A stretch of DNA of 34,554 nucleotides from Streptomyces calvus (GCF_006782915.1 NZ_VCNP01000059.1:1-34554), one strand, 5' to 3'; positions 17,430 through 25,183 are shown, numbered from the stretch's first letter. Translations and numbers: made by a program. Notes: generated by a model not told the origin, from the letters alone.

Positions 17430-17600
17430 CAGTGTCCCCGCGCCGGTCCCCACGCCGTGCCTCCGCGCTGGACCCCACGCCCGTGCGTCCGCGCCGGACC
17501 CCACGCCCGTGCGTCCGCGCCGGAGCCCGCGCCTGTGCGTCCGTGCCGGACCCCACGCCAGTGTCCCCGTGCCGGAGCCCGCGCCCGTGCGTCCGCGCCC
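17430..17600. repeat. 26-bp tandem repeat, about 6.6 copies
   Basis: The unit is about CCGTGCGTCCGCGCCGGACC plus CCACGC. Copies begin at 17430, 17456, 17481, 17507, 17533, 17559 and 17585 (partial). One copy is 25 bp, the rest 26. Two unit flavours alternate: ends in ACCCCACGC or AGCCCGCGC, and starts in CCGTGCGTCC or CAGTGTCCCC. The array fills the gap between the stops of two convergent genes and ends at the MMPL stop. Confidence 0.85.
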
Positions 17601-17601
17601 G

Positions 17602-19755
17602 TCACGGCGTCGCGGACGGCGGGACCTCCGCCCGGCCGCCACTGCCCCCGCCGTACTTGCCGTTCTCGCCGTGCTTGCCATGCTTGCCGTTCAGGGTGCT
17701 GGGCCACCAGGCACGCGGACCGATGTCGATCACGAGCGCGGGTACCAGCAGCGAACGGACCACGAGGGTGTCGAGCAGCACACCGAACGCGACGATGAAC
17801 GCGATCTGCACGAGGAACGCGAGAGGAATGACCGTCAGGGCGGCGAAGGTCGCGGCGAGGACCACACCGGCCGAGGTGATCACTCCTCCGGTGGTGGTCA
17901 GTCCGCGCAGGACGCCCTGACGGCTGCCGTGGGCGAGTGCCTCCTCCCGGACCCGGGACATGAGGAAGATGTTGTAGTCGACACCGAGCGCGACGAGGAA
18001 CACGAAGCCGTACAGCGGGACGGACGCATCCGTCCCGCTGAACCCGAGCAGGTGCTCGAAGACGAGCGCCGAAATTCCGAGTGTGGCAAGGAAGTTGAGC
18101 GCGACGGTCGCCACCAGCAGAACCGGCACCAGCACGGAGCGCAGCAGCAGCACCAGGATGAGCAGGATGATGACAAGGACGAGCGGCACGATGAGGGCGC
18201 GGTCGTCGGCGGCGGTCCGCTGGGTGTCGTACTGCTGTGCGGTGTAGCCGCCGACCAGGGCGTCGGCGCCGGACACGGCGTGGACGTTCTCCCGCAGCCG
18301 CTCGACGGTCTCCTTGGCGGCGTCGCTGTCGGCGGCGGCCTGCAGGGTCGCGTCGATACGGACCCGGCCGTCGACGACCAGCGGTTCCCCGTCTCCCGGC
18401 CCTCCCCGGGCGGAGACGACGGTGGCCGACGCCACGCCCTCGGTCCGCCGCGCGGCTGCCGTCACCTCGGTCGCGCGGTCGGCGTCGGCGATGATCACGG
18501 CCGGGTTGCCGGATCCGCCGGGGAAGTGCCGGCCGAGGGTCTGCTGCGCCGTCACCGAGGGCGCGTCCGACACGAAGATCTCGTCGAGCGGTACGCCCTT
18601 GGCGGAGAGCGAGGGGGAAAACGCCGCGAAGGCGGCCAGTGCGAGCGCGGTCACCACCCACGTCCTGCGCGGGCGGCGGTCCACGGCGGCGGCGACCCGA
18701 CGCCATACCCCGTGTCCTTCCGCGGAGGCGTCGGCCGCCTTCGGCCGGGAGGGCCAGTACGCGGCACGGCCGAGCAGGGCCAGCACGGCCGGCAGGAACG
18801 TGAGCGTGGACAGCACGGCGCACACGATGCCGATCGCGCCGACCGGCCCCAGGGCGCGGTTGTTCATGAGATCGCCGGCGAGCAGGACCAGCAGCCCCAG
18901 CGCCACGGTGGCCGCGCTCGCGGTGATCGCGCCGAACGAGCTGCGCACCGCGGCGAGCGCGGCCGCGGCACGGTCGTCGCGCACGGCGAGTTCCTCACGG
19001 AAGCGCGCCGCCAGCAGCAGCGCGTAGTCGGTGGCGGCACCGATGACGAGGATCGACAGGATGCCCTGCACCTGCCCGTCGACGCGGACCACGTCCCGGT
19101 CGGCCAGGGCGTAGACGACGGCACAGGCCAGTCCCAGAGCGAACACCGAGCCGAGGATGATGACGAAGGGCAGCAGCACGCTGCGGTAGACGAGCAGCAG
19201 GATCAGCAGCACGGCCGCCAGTGCCACGCCGAGGAGCAGCCCGTCGATGCCGGCGAACGCCTCGGACAGATCGGCCTGGCCGGCCGCGGGGCCGGCGATC
19301 AGCGCGGTCGTGTCCGGCACGCCGCCGGCCGCCCGGCGCACCTCGTCCAGGACCGCGGGCAGGTCGTCGCCGAGGTCGGACTCCAACTGGACGACGGCCT
19401 GCAAAGCTTGCCGGTCGTCGGAGACCAGCGCGGCCGTCGGCCGGCCGACGACGCCCGGCTGCCCCGCGAGCGCACCGACCGCGCGGCTGGCACCGGCCTG
19501 TTGCGCCTCGGTGACGGGTTCTCCGTCGGTGGTCCAGACGACGATGGCGGGTACGGCGTCCGACCGGGCGAAGTCCTCACCCTCTTCGAGTACGCGGGTG
19601 GACTCGGCGCTGCGCGGCAGGAAGGCGGCCTGGTCGTTCGTGGCGACCTCGCCCAGCTTGCCCGCATAGGGGCCGAGCGTGCCGCCGATGCCCAGCCAGA
19701 CCAGCAACAGGACGACGGGGACGAGCCACCGGGCCGTGCGCGGGTTGTTCTTCAC
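17602..19755 (-). CDS. MMPL-family RND transporter
   Basis: This 717-aa membrane protein has the duplicated MMPL layout: one N-terminal helix, an extracytoplasmic loop (about 40-185), a block of five helices, a large central loop, a second single helix near 380, another extracytoplasmic domain and a second helix block. Signature stretches are GAATDYALLLAARFREEL in the first half and ALGVDYNIFLMSRVREE in the second, with the Asp-Tyr pairs used for proton coupling. Members export lipids or drugs, and the substrate here is not known. GTG 19755 is chosen because CCCGAGGAA lies 5-6 nt upstream. A longer reading from 19791 would cover the operator. The divergent MarR gene next to it is its probable repressor. 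The C-terminus is a glycine- and lysine-rich tail. Confidence 0.92.
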   Translation of the reverse strand: MKNNPRTARWLVPVVLLLVWLGIGGTLGPYAGKLGEVATNDQAAFLPRSAESTRVLEEGEDFARSDAVPAIVVWTTDGEPVTEAQQAGASRAVGALAGQPGVVGRPTAALVSDDRQALQAVVQLESDLGDDLPAVLDEVRRAAGGVPDTTALIAGPAAGQADLSEAFAGIDGLLLGVALAAVLLILLLVYRSVLLPFVIILGSVFALGLACAVVYALADRDVVRVDGQVQGILSILVIGAATDYALLLAARFREELAVRDDRAAAALAAVRSSFGAITASAATVALGLLVLLAGDLMNNRALGPVGAIGIVCAVLSTLTFLPAVLALLGRAAYWPSRPKAADASAEGHGVWRRVAAAVDRRPRRTWVVTALALAAFAAFSPSLSAKGVPLDEIFVSDAPSVTAQQTLGRHFPGGSGNPAVIIADADRATEVTAAARRTEGVASATVVSARGGPGDGEPLVVDGRVRIDATLQAAADSDAAKETVERLRENVHAVSGADALVGGYTAQQYDTQRTAADDRALIVPLVLVIILLILVLLLRSVLVPVLLVATVALNFLATLGISALVFEHLLGFSGTDASVPLYGFVFLVALGVDYNIFLMSRVREEALAHGSRQGVLRGLTTTGGVITSAGVVLAATFAALTVIPLAFLVQIAFIVAFGVLLDTLVVRSLLVPALVIDIGPRAWWPSTLNGKHGKHGENGKYGGGSGGRAEVPPSATP

Positions 19756-19778
19756 GTGATTCCTCGGGTGGTGCCGAT

Positions 19779-19820
19779 ATATGTCACTCATCAACTATCT
19801 CAATGATTGAGTGATCATAT
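19779..19820. promoter_or_regulatory. Probable MarR operator region between MMPL and marR-type genes
   Basis: CTCAATGATTGAG (19799-19811) is a perfect 13-bp palindrome. Around it, ATATGTCACTCA (19779-19790) and TGAGTGATCATAT (19808-19820) form a second, imperfect inverted repeat differing by one inserted base. The stretch is AT-rich against the background and sits between the two divergent starts, as expected for autorepression and transporter repression by the MarR protein. Confidence 0.65.
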
Positions 19821-19829
19821 ACTGGAGGT

Positions 19830-20318
19830 ATGAGCGGTACCCACGACACCTCGCCCACTCTCCCCGGCGACGACCTCACAGGTCTGCAGCAGTTCGCTGT
19901 CCTTCTGCGCCGGATGAACGGCGAGTTCAACCGCATCGCCCAGGAGTTCGCTCACACCCACAAACTCCACCTCACCGACGTGCTGGCCCTCATCGCCCTG
20001 CTCGACGCCGACACCACCGACGGCCCCATGACACCCGGCCGGCTCCGCAAACAGCTCAACCTCACCTCCGGCGCCGTCACCGCATGCCTCGACCGCCTCG
20101 AGAAGGCTGGCCACATCCGCCGCGTCCGGGCCGACGACGACCGCCGTGTCGTCCACCTCCACTACGCCGAAGCCGGCCGCGCCCTCGCCCGCGAGTACTT
20201 CCGTCCCCTGGCCCACAGCACCCAGACCGCCCGAGACCGCTTCACCCAGGATGAACTGCAGGTGGCCGCCCGCTTCCTCACGGAGATGAACAAGGAACTG
20301 TCCCTGCTGCGCACCTGA
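19830..20318 (+). CDS. MarR-family transcriptional regulator
   Basis: This 162-aa protein has the MarR winged-helix fold: helices at 15-50, a recognition region about 62-90 (MTPGRLRKQLNLTSGAVTAC) and the wing RVRADDDRRVVHLHY with the conserved DxRR-type basic turn. MarR proteins are dimeric repressors released by small aromatic ligands. It is divergent from the MMPL transporter with palindromic sites between them, a standard efflux arrangement, so it probably represses both genes. ATG 19830 lies only one base after GGAGG, which is too close for a normal ribosome site. Translation may be leaderless or the true start may be further in. Confidence 0.9.
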   Translation: MSGTHDTSPTLPGDDLTGLQQFAVLLRRMNGEFNRIAQEFAHTHKLHLTDVLALIALLDADTTDGPMTPGRLRKQLNLTSGAVTACLDRLEKAGHIRRVRADDDRRVVHLHYAEAGRALAREYFRPLAHSTQTARDRFTQDELQVAARFLTEMNKELSLLRT

Positions 20319-20423
20319 ACGCCCCACGACACCACCGCCCCGATGGCCACGTCGTAACCCTCGCGCCCCGGCCTTCAACTCCTGAAACGGCAACGCATGC
20401 GCGCAAAGAGAGGGCTCCTGTGA

Positions 20424-20447
20424 GTGACCGCGAGGTACGGCGGTCAC
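20424..20447. promoter_or_regulatory. 8-bp inverted repeat downstream of the MarR gene
   Basis: GTGACCGC (20424-20431) and GCGGTCAC (20440-20447) are perfect complements around 8 bp. It may terminate the marR-type transcript or be part of the control region of the next gene. Confidence 0.4.
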
Positions 20448-20452
20448 CGTGA

Positions 20453-20485
20453 CGGCTGACATACGTGCGCCAGATATGTCAGCCG
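20453..20485. promoter_or_regulatory. 11-bp inverted repeat upstream of the SDR gene
   Basis: CGGCTGACATA (20453-20463) and TATGTCAGCCG (20475-20485) are perfect complements separated by 11 bp, ending 45 bp before the SDR start. The core half-site TATGTCA also occurs in the MMPL/MarR intergenic operator region (19780-19786). A regulator-binding site is more likely than a terminator, given the position and spacing. Confidence 0.55.
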
Positions 20486-20530
20486 CCGCAATGCATCGCA
20501 CCAACCGATCCACGATCCAGGAGCGACACC

Positions 20531-21259
20531 ATGAGATGGGACAGTCACCGCGTCGTCATCACGGCCGCCGGCCGCGACTTCGGGCGAACCCTGGCCATCC
20601 GCCTCGCGGACCTCGGTGCCGAGATCTTCCTCTCGGCACGCGAACTCACCGCCGCTCAACGAGTCCGCGACGAGATTCGCGACCGCGGCCATCAGCGGGT
20701 GCACGCCTTCGCCTGCGACCTGACGGACCCCGCTTCGATCCGCGACTTCGCTTCCAGCGTCGCGGAACACACGGACCGCGTCGACGTACTCATCAACAAC
20801 GGTTCTCGCTACCTCGCGGGGCCGGACCTGCTGTCCGCATCCGACGCCGACGTCGTCGACACCATCGCCTCCGGCGCCACCGGCACGGTCCTGACGACGA
20901 AGAGCTTCCTCCCCCTCCTGCTCAACTCGGCGATACCGGATGTCGTGACGATGGTCTCCGCATGCGCAACACCGGGCCACCACCGGTCAGACGCGCACGA
21001 CGCCTTCTACGCAGCCAAGAGCGCCCAGGCAGGGTTCACCGAGATCCTCTCCAAGCGCCTGCGCTCTCAAGGGGTCCGGGTGATTTCGCTCTACCCGCCC
21101 GACTTCGACAACGCCGACCCCCTGTCCGAGGAGTGGGAGACCACCCCGCGTGAGGCCGATGACGCCCTCACCGCGCACTCGCTCGTGGAGTGCATCCTCT
21201 TCGCCGTCGCCCAGCCTCGCGACTGCTTCATCAAAGCGTTCCACTTCGAACAGGTCTGA
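20531..21259 (+). CDS. SDR-family protein with altered catalytic motifs
   Basis: This 242-aa protein has the short-chain dehydrogenase fold: strand 1 VVITAAGRDFGRTLAIRLA, CDLTDPASI, VDVLINNGSRYL, the Ser143 strand VVTMVSACAT, and RVISLYPPDFDNADP after the active site. Three motifs are off-consensus. The cofactor loop reads T-A-A-G-R-D-F-G instead of T-G-x-x-x-G-x-G. NNAG reads NNGS. The active-site YxxxK reads FYAAKSAQ, leaving Tyr160 and Lys163 one residue too close. A normal oxidoreductase role is therefore doubtful, and it may bind a nucleotide or act as a regulator. ATG 20531 follows CAGGAGCGACACC, a good ribosome site. A dyad lies upstream; the gene is on its own. Confidence 0.82.
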   Translation: MRWDSHRVVITAAGRDFGRTLAIRLADLGAEIFLSARELTAAQRVRDEIRDRGHQRVHAFACDLTDPASIRDFASSVAEHTDRVDVLINNGSRYLAGPDLLSASDADVVDTIASGATGTVLTTKSFLPLLLNSAIPDVVTMVSACATPGHHRSDAHDAFYAAKSAQAGFTEILSKRLRSQGVRVISLYPPDFDNADPLSEEWETTPREADDALTAHSLVECILFAVAQPRDCFIKAFHFEQV

Positions 21260-21863
21260 ACGGTGCCCTCGCGCGTAGACGCACGACGGCGGATGCCAGG
21301 TCCGGAAGCGGGCCCGGCCGCATCTGGATTTCGCGCTGCTGCTGAAGTCCTGCACCAGGCACGGCCGGTTCCCACCGGGGCCGGGTGGTTTTCCCGGACG
21401 AGGTGGCCGGTTTCGTCGCCCTGCAGATGAAGGTGTCGGCCAAGAGTCGTGACGTACCACCGGCTCGCCGCCACGAGCCGGGAACGGGCCTTTCGCGTCC
21501 TCCGAGTTGCGGTACACGATGCGGGACGTGTCCCGCTCGGCCAGGTCGCCTGCCGTCGCCGGGTCCCTCCTGGACGGCAAGCGGGGAACGCGCGCCGCTC
21601 ACCGTTGTCCGCCCCGGCCTGCGCATCCCTCCCGAAAGTCGCCTGACGTCACGTGTACTTCGCAGGCTCGCGAGCAGTGCCGCCGCCGGACAGAGCCTTC
21701 GCTTCGGACCGGGGCATGTCCCACGGGCGTGGGGCCGAGGCTGGCCGGTCGGTCTTCAGTTGTGTCCCGAGGGATCTGCGGAGACCGCAGGGTGCTGTCA
21801 GCCGTCATCCTCCTCGGCGTCAGGTGGTCGCGGGTTCACCTGGGGTCTGCTCCAGCGGACCGT
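21260..21863. other. 600-bp gap with no supportable gene
   Basis: Open frames exist on both strands, but none has consistent coding bias, a ribosome site and family resemblance together. The minus-strand stretch around 21470-21560 has some coding character (ERDTSRIVYRNSEDAKGPF) and may be a decayed gene fragment that I could not identify. Confidence 0.4.
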
Positions 21864-21881
21864 GGCCGGGGCTACCCGGCC
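21864..21881 (-). terminator. Hairpin overlapping the stop of the winged-helix regulator
   Basis: GGCCGGG (21864-21870) and CCCGGCC (21875-21881) form a perfect 7-bp stem with a 4-nt loop that is part of the TAG stop region of the minus-strand regulator gene. Confidence 0.45.
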
Positions 21882-22819
21882 GGGCGGGTGAGCAGTTCCA
21901 CCAGCGCGGCCCCGCGGCCGGTCAGCCGCTGGCGCACCTCACGGCCGTAGCGCTCCCGCTGGAGCAGACCGGCCGCCTTCAGGTACTCGCAGTGGTAGGT
22001 GATCGTGCTGACCCCGGTGTTCAGCGTGCGGGCCAGCTCACTGACCGTCGCGGGGGGCTGCAGCGAGCGGAGTACGCCTGCCCTGACCGGTCCCAGCAGC
22101 TGAGCCAGTCCGTCCTCACGGGCGGGCTGCCGTTCCGGTGGGCCAAGACGCTTCAGTCCGGGCAGCGGGTAGCTGAACCAGACCACGTCGTCGCGGTCGA
22201 AACTGTGCATCGAGGCGGCGGTACCGGAGACCACGGGTACCAGCACCAGTCGGCGGCCCCCGAGTTCGAAGACCTCCCTCGCGCACTGCGGCAGCTCGAG
22301 CGCCCCGTCCACGTAACGCACCCGGGGGCTCAGACCGGCCAGCACCGCGCCGAGATTCCGGCTGACCACGGCGGAACCCACCCGCTCGGTCTCCTTGCCC
22401 AGCAGGGTGTCCGCCCGCGCCCACAGCGGCTCCAGGCGCCGCCAGGCGGCGTCGGCCACCTCGTGGTACGCGGCGAGGAAGCGCGCGGGATCGTCCAGCA
22501 CCCGCTGCCAGCTCCGGGGCACCGCGTCACCGAACTGCCCGGTCACCTCGGCCGCGAGGTCGTCCGGACCGACCTCCCGCAGCTGGGACAGCACGGTCTC
22601 CATACGGGTGGCGCGCACGTCGCCGGTCAGCGCCAGTACGTCGGGCAGCCAGCCGTGTCCGGGCGCGAACAGGGGGCGGATCACGTCGGCCGACGCGGGA
22701 AGGGCGGATTCGACGGTGCTCCGCCACCGCCCCGGCACTCCGTGCCGCGCACCTCCCAGCACCTCGTGCAGCACGGGGAAGAGGGTGGCGCCGGGGGTCC
22801 GGGCCACCTCCACGTGCAC
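21872..22819 (-). CDS. ArsR-type winged-helix regulator with large N-terminal domain
   Basis: This protein of about 315 aa has a long N-terminal helical domain and a C-terminal winged helix of the ArsR class (about 250-312), with PPATVSELARTLNTGVSTIT and YHCEYLKAAGLLQRERYGRE. This layout is common in actinobacterial regulators that resemble DUF5937 proteins. The start is uncertain. The frame stays open to GTG 22912, but codons upstream of 22820 have poor third-position GC and include a rare TTA, so the coding part most likely begins at GTG 22819 or 22813, where VHVEVARTPGATLFPVLHEV starts. If translation began upstream, the TTA codon would make it dependent on the bldA tRNA. It is divergent from the small secreted SH3-like protein and may control it. 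Confidence 0.82.
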   Translation of the reverse strand: MHVEVARTPGATLFPVLHEVLGGARHGVPGRWRSTVESALPASADVIRPLFAPGHGWLPDVLALTGDVRATRMETVLSQLREVGPDDLAAEVTGQFGDAVPRSWQRVLDDPARFLAAYHEVADAAWRRLEPLWARADTLLGKETERVGSAVVSRNLGAVLAGLSPRVRYVDGALELPQCAREVFELGGRRLVLVPVVSGTAASMHSFDRDDVVWFSYPLPGLKRLGPPERQPAREDGLAQLLGPVRAGVLRSLQPPATVSELARTLNTGVSTITYHCEYLKAAGLLQRERYGREVRQRLTGRGAALVELLTRPAG

Positions 22820-23091
22820 CTCGTCCAGCGAACCCAGTAAGAGACGACTCCCGGTCAACAGAACCCCCGTCGTGAAGGCAAAGCGTCGTTCGTGCTCCGA
22901 CCAGCACAACACCGTCCGGCCGGATGCCGTTCCCCGGACGTCGGGTTTCCGGCCACCGCGGCGGACGGCCGCGGCGACGTTTCGAGGAATTCCGAAAAGC
23001 TTGCACGCCGCCCCACCGCGGCCGACGCTGGCCGCACGAGGGACACCGCCCGGCCAAGGGCCTCCCGGAACCCATCAGGGGGAATCAGACA

Positions 23092-23472
23092 ATGCACAGG
23101 ACGAGTTCACGCCCGCTGACCAAAATCATGACCACGGCCGCGGTGGGCGTGATGGCCGCCGCCGGCATGGCGGCTCCGGCCTCCGCGGCGGAAGCCCCGC
23201 AGGCCGGCCGGACGAACGTGAGCGCCCAGTTCGAGACGGTCACCACCTGGGTCCAGGGCAATGTGCGGATCGGGCCGTCGACGGGCTACCGCATCGCCTA
23301 CACCGTCGCGGCGAACCAGAACCTCACCGCCGTGTGCTGGCTCGAGGGCGGCACGGTCTCCGCCAACGGCTACACCCACAACAAGTGGGTGTACCTCTTG
23401 GACGACAACTACATCTGGGGCGGCCTGCTCAAGGGCAACGAGGTGGGCAACGTCAGCTCCCGCTGCTGGTGA
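23092..23472 (+). CDS. Small secreted SH3-like domain protein
   Basis: This 126-aa protein begins with a signal peptide (positively charged MHRTSSRPLTK, then a hydrophobic stretch) cleaved after APASAA near residue 33. The mature part of about 90 residues looks like a bacterial SH3 domain. TWVQGNVRIGPSTGYRIAYT matches the NVRxGPSTxY start of such domains, and NKWVYLLDDNYIWGGLLKG matches the last strands. Two cysteines (in AVCWLEG and at the end in SSRCW) could form a disulfide. Bacterial SH3 domains often bind cell-wall peptides. Streptomyces secretes several of these small single-domain proteins, and their function is unclear. ATG 23092 has AGGGGGAA 9 nt upstream. A hairpin follows the stop. 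The winged-helix gene is divergent. Confidence 0.87.
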   Translation: MHRTSSRPLTKIMTTAAVGVMAAAGMAAPASAAEAPQAGRTNVSAQFETVTTWVQGNVRIGPSTGYRIAYTVAANQNLTAVCWLEGGTVSANGYTHNKWVYLLDDNYIWGGLLKGNEVGNVSSRCW

Positions 23473-23480
23473 CCCACCGG

Positions 23481-23503
23481 GCTCCCGCACCCACCGCGGG
23501 AGC
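23481..23503 (+). terminator. Hairpin after the SH3-like gene
   Basis: GCTCCCGC (23481-23488) and GCGGGAGC (23496-23503) pair perfectly over 8 bp with a 7-nt loop, 8 nt after the stop codon. Confidence 0.6.
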
Positions 23504-23964
23504 GGCCGTCCCCGCTCCGCGTGCCGCTCCCCGGCCACCCGCTGCATTCGCTCGGTCGGGGTCGGATGCTGTAGCGGGCGTGCATCGCGTACGCCCACTC
23601 TGCGCGTGGGCCATGTCGCCGGCGCAGCCCTCGCGGTGAGGCACTGTGCCGGTGTGCGCGGGGTGCGCAGTGTTCGAGCGGACTTCGACGGTCGTGCGCA
23701 GCGTGAGAGGGGGGCGGTACAGCGGACAGGGGTCTCTGTGGAGCAACTGGGTGTTCATGCGGCGGACCGTGTCCACGTCGGTGGCTTACCGTTTCGGCTG
23801 GCCGGGGGCCCGCCTGACGGGTGCTCCGGTAAGGATTCAGCGATGACCTCGCGTCCGGCGGGAAGGACCCCGGGTCGCGCCTTCTTGACCCTGAGCGCAG
23901 ACGATGGACGGTCGGGCAGGGCTGGCGTGTACGGGCGGTCCGGAGGCAAGGAGAGAATGAGGCC
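23504..23964. other. 460-bp gap with no supportable gene
   Basis: Several overlapping open frames exist on both strands but have arginine- and proline-rich, shadow-like translations without ribosome sites. No repeat or hairpin of note was seen. Confidence 0.4.
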
Positions 23965-24156
23965 ATGGCGATATGTAGGAAGTGTGGTGCGCAAAAGCGC
24001 CGTTGGCCTCGTTCCTGTTCCCGGTGCCCATCCCAGTCGGACCGGGGGGATGCGGTCGCGGACGCTGCCGAGCTGGCCGTGGAGACAGGACTCCTCCGGT
24101 GGGTCGGGCGAGGAGTCATGAGCGTCGTGCGGCTGGTATTGCGCGCGATCGACTGA
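23965..24156 (+). CDS. Small zinc-ribbon protein
   Basis: This 63-aa protein opens with two CxxC knuckles: CRKC at residues 4-7 and CSRC near 18-21, separated by a basic stretch (GAQKRRWPRS). This is a treble-clef or ribbon type zinc site. The rest is a helical stretch, DAVADAAELAVETGLLRW, followed by a hydrophobic amphipathic end (VGRGVMSVVRLVLRAI). ATG 23965 follows AAGGAG by 11 nt. Small zinc ribbons of this kind are frequent among actinobacterial hypothetical proteins and may bind nucleic acid or a partner protein. I do not recognise a named family. It is the first intact gene of the sparse right-hand part of the window. Confidence 0.7.
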   Translation: MAICRKCGAQKRRWPRSCSRCPSQSDRGDAVADAAELAVETGLLRWVGRGVMSVVRLVLRAID

Positions 24157-24469
24157 CCGCCCCACGCAGAGGTGCCCCGCCCCCGAGCGCCTTGCCGCTG
24201 TCCGTCGGCTGCCGCTTACCCGGGGCCGTGCGCCGCGAGGTGCTCCGCTTATTCTTCCCGATTTCTTCCCGATCACCCTGCTCCGGTCCGGGTTCGCCGC
24301 CGTTGCCTGTGCCCACCCGCCCCGCTGCCTGCGCTCGGTACCGTGAGCGCCGGCGCCATGCGCGAGGCTTTCACCGCCCGGCTCGCCGACCTCGACGGTT
24401 GGGCCGAGGTCAGTGAGAAGGTCGACGCCTGACCGCTCGGCCGAGTACACCGCCGCGCAACCGCCCGAT
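24157..24469. other. Gap with a possible C-terminal gene fragment
   Basis: Most of this stretch has no coding support. The plus-strand reading 24341-24432 ends in MREAFTARLADLDGWAEV and a stop, has strong third-position GC and is followed by a strong hairpin. It looks like the surviving tail of a lost gene, which I cannot identify. Confidence 0.35.
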
Positions 24470-24511
24470 CATGGGGGAGCCGAGACCGAGACCGGTCCCG
24501 GCTCCCCCATG
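24470..24511. terminator. 42-bp near-perfect hairpin
   Basis: CATGGGGGAGCCG (24470-24482) and CGGCTCCCCCATG (24499-24511) are perfect 13-bp complements, and GACC/GGTC continue the stem inside after one mismatch. It follows the fragment ending at 24432 and precedes the minus-strand TPR remnant, so it could terminate transcription from either side. Confidence 0.6.
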
Positions 24512-24619
24512 CCAAAGCAGCAAGCAGACCATGACGGCCGCCGCACGGCTGCCCCCGTCCAGCTGGCCCACATCGGTTGAGCCGACCCCACGCCTCGCAC
24601 GAGCGCTCGGCCTGGAACG

Positions 24620-24712
24620 CAGCACCTCCACCGACGCCACAGTGTCGGTGTGGTCGAGGCCGAGGATCCGCTCCCGGTCTGCGGCCACCCGCTCGAACAG
24701 GGCGCCGGCCTG
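24620..24712 (-). pseudogene. Remnant of a tetratricopeptide-repeat protein
   Basis: The minus strand reads QAGALFERVAADRERILG followed by LDHTDTVAS. This is one degenerate unit of the TPR_10/12 type, usually ending in a RERVLGPDHPDTLASR-like motif. In Streptomyces such repeats occur in large NB-ARC or AfsR-like regulators. An in-frame TGA at 24713-24715 lies directly upstream, where the previous helix should continue, and no full repeats flank it. It is therefore a decayed fragment rather than a working gene. Confidence 0.55.
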
Positions 24713-24715
24713 TCA

Positions 24716-25096
24716 GGCCACCGCTCGGACACCCGCCCGCCGAAGCGTCGCATGGAGCTGCTGTCGCTGACCGGTCCTGCCCCACCATGCCGCGCCGCGT
24801 GCAGGAGCACTGCGCCGCGCGCGCCCCGGGCCCACGCCCGCCCCTGTGATCTTGGTGAACCGGTTCTCCAGGTCCAGGCCGTCGCGGCCGTATCCAGTGC
24901 CCGGGCGCGTGGTCGGCGGCCCGCAGAGGGCTTCCCGCGGTTGCTCTCGCGGGCGGTTGGTCCGTCCGGCGAACGATCCAGCCCTGAACGGGACTGGAAG
25001 CGCTATCCGTTGGGGCAGTTTCCGTCCTCGGGGCCGTTCGTCGGCCACGCCGAAGACATACGCGGACCGACAGGCGGACAGATCGGGAACAGTCAG
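24716..25096. other. Gap of probable decayed sequence
   Basis: No intact gene is supported. It may be the rest of the lost TPR-protein gene on the minus strand, since frames shift several times, but no further motif was recognisable. Confidence 0.35.
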
Positions 25097-25183
25097 TCAC
25101 GGAGCCGTCTGTATCGGGAAGCGGATGGTCGCACCGGCCGAACCGGTCATCGCCATGCCGTCCCGGAAGAGCCGAAACACCAT
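25097..25183 (-). CDS. Possible 28-aa peptide with strong ribosome binding site
   Basis: A short minus-strand frame reads MVFRLFRDGMAMTGSAGATI then RFPIQTAP and stops. A consensus AGGAGG lies at 25190-25195, 6 nt before the ATG at 25183 (another ATG at 25186 is closer). Such a perfect site is uncommon in this window. The peptide is divergent from the FAD-dependent oxidoreductase gene 69 bp away. It could be a real small protein, a leader peptide or the start of a decayed gene. Its sequence matches no peptide class I know. Confidence 0.35.
   Translation of the reverse strand: MVFRLFRDGMAMTGSAGATIRFPIQTAP

Noticed and set aside
17430..17600. CRISPR array
   Set aside because: Repeats are directly adjacent with no unique spacers, and no cas genes are present.
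17288..18823. Minus-strand 511-aa frame over the tandem repeat and MMPL gene
   Set aside because: It is out of frame with the MMPL protein and is a shadow; the repeat translation is low complexity.
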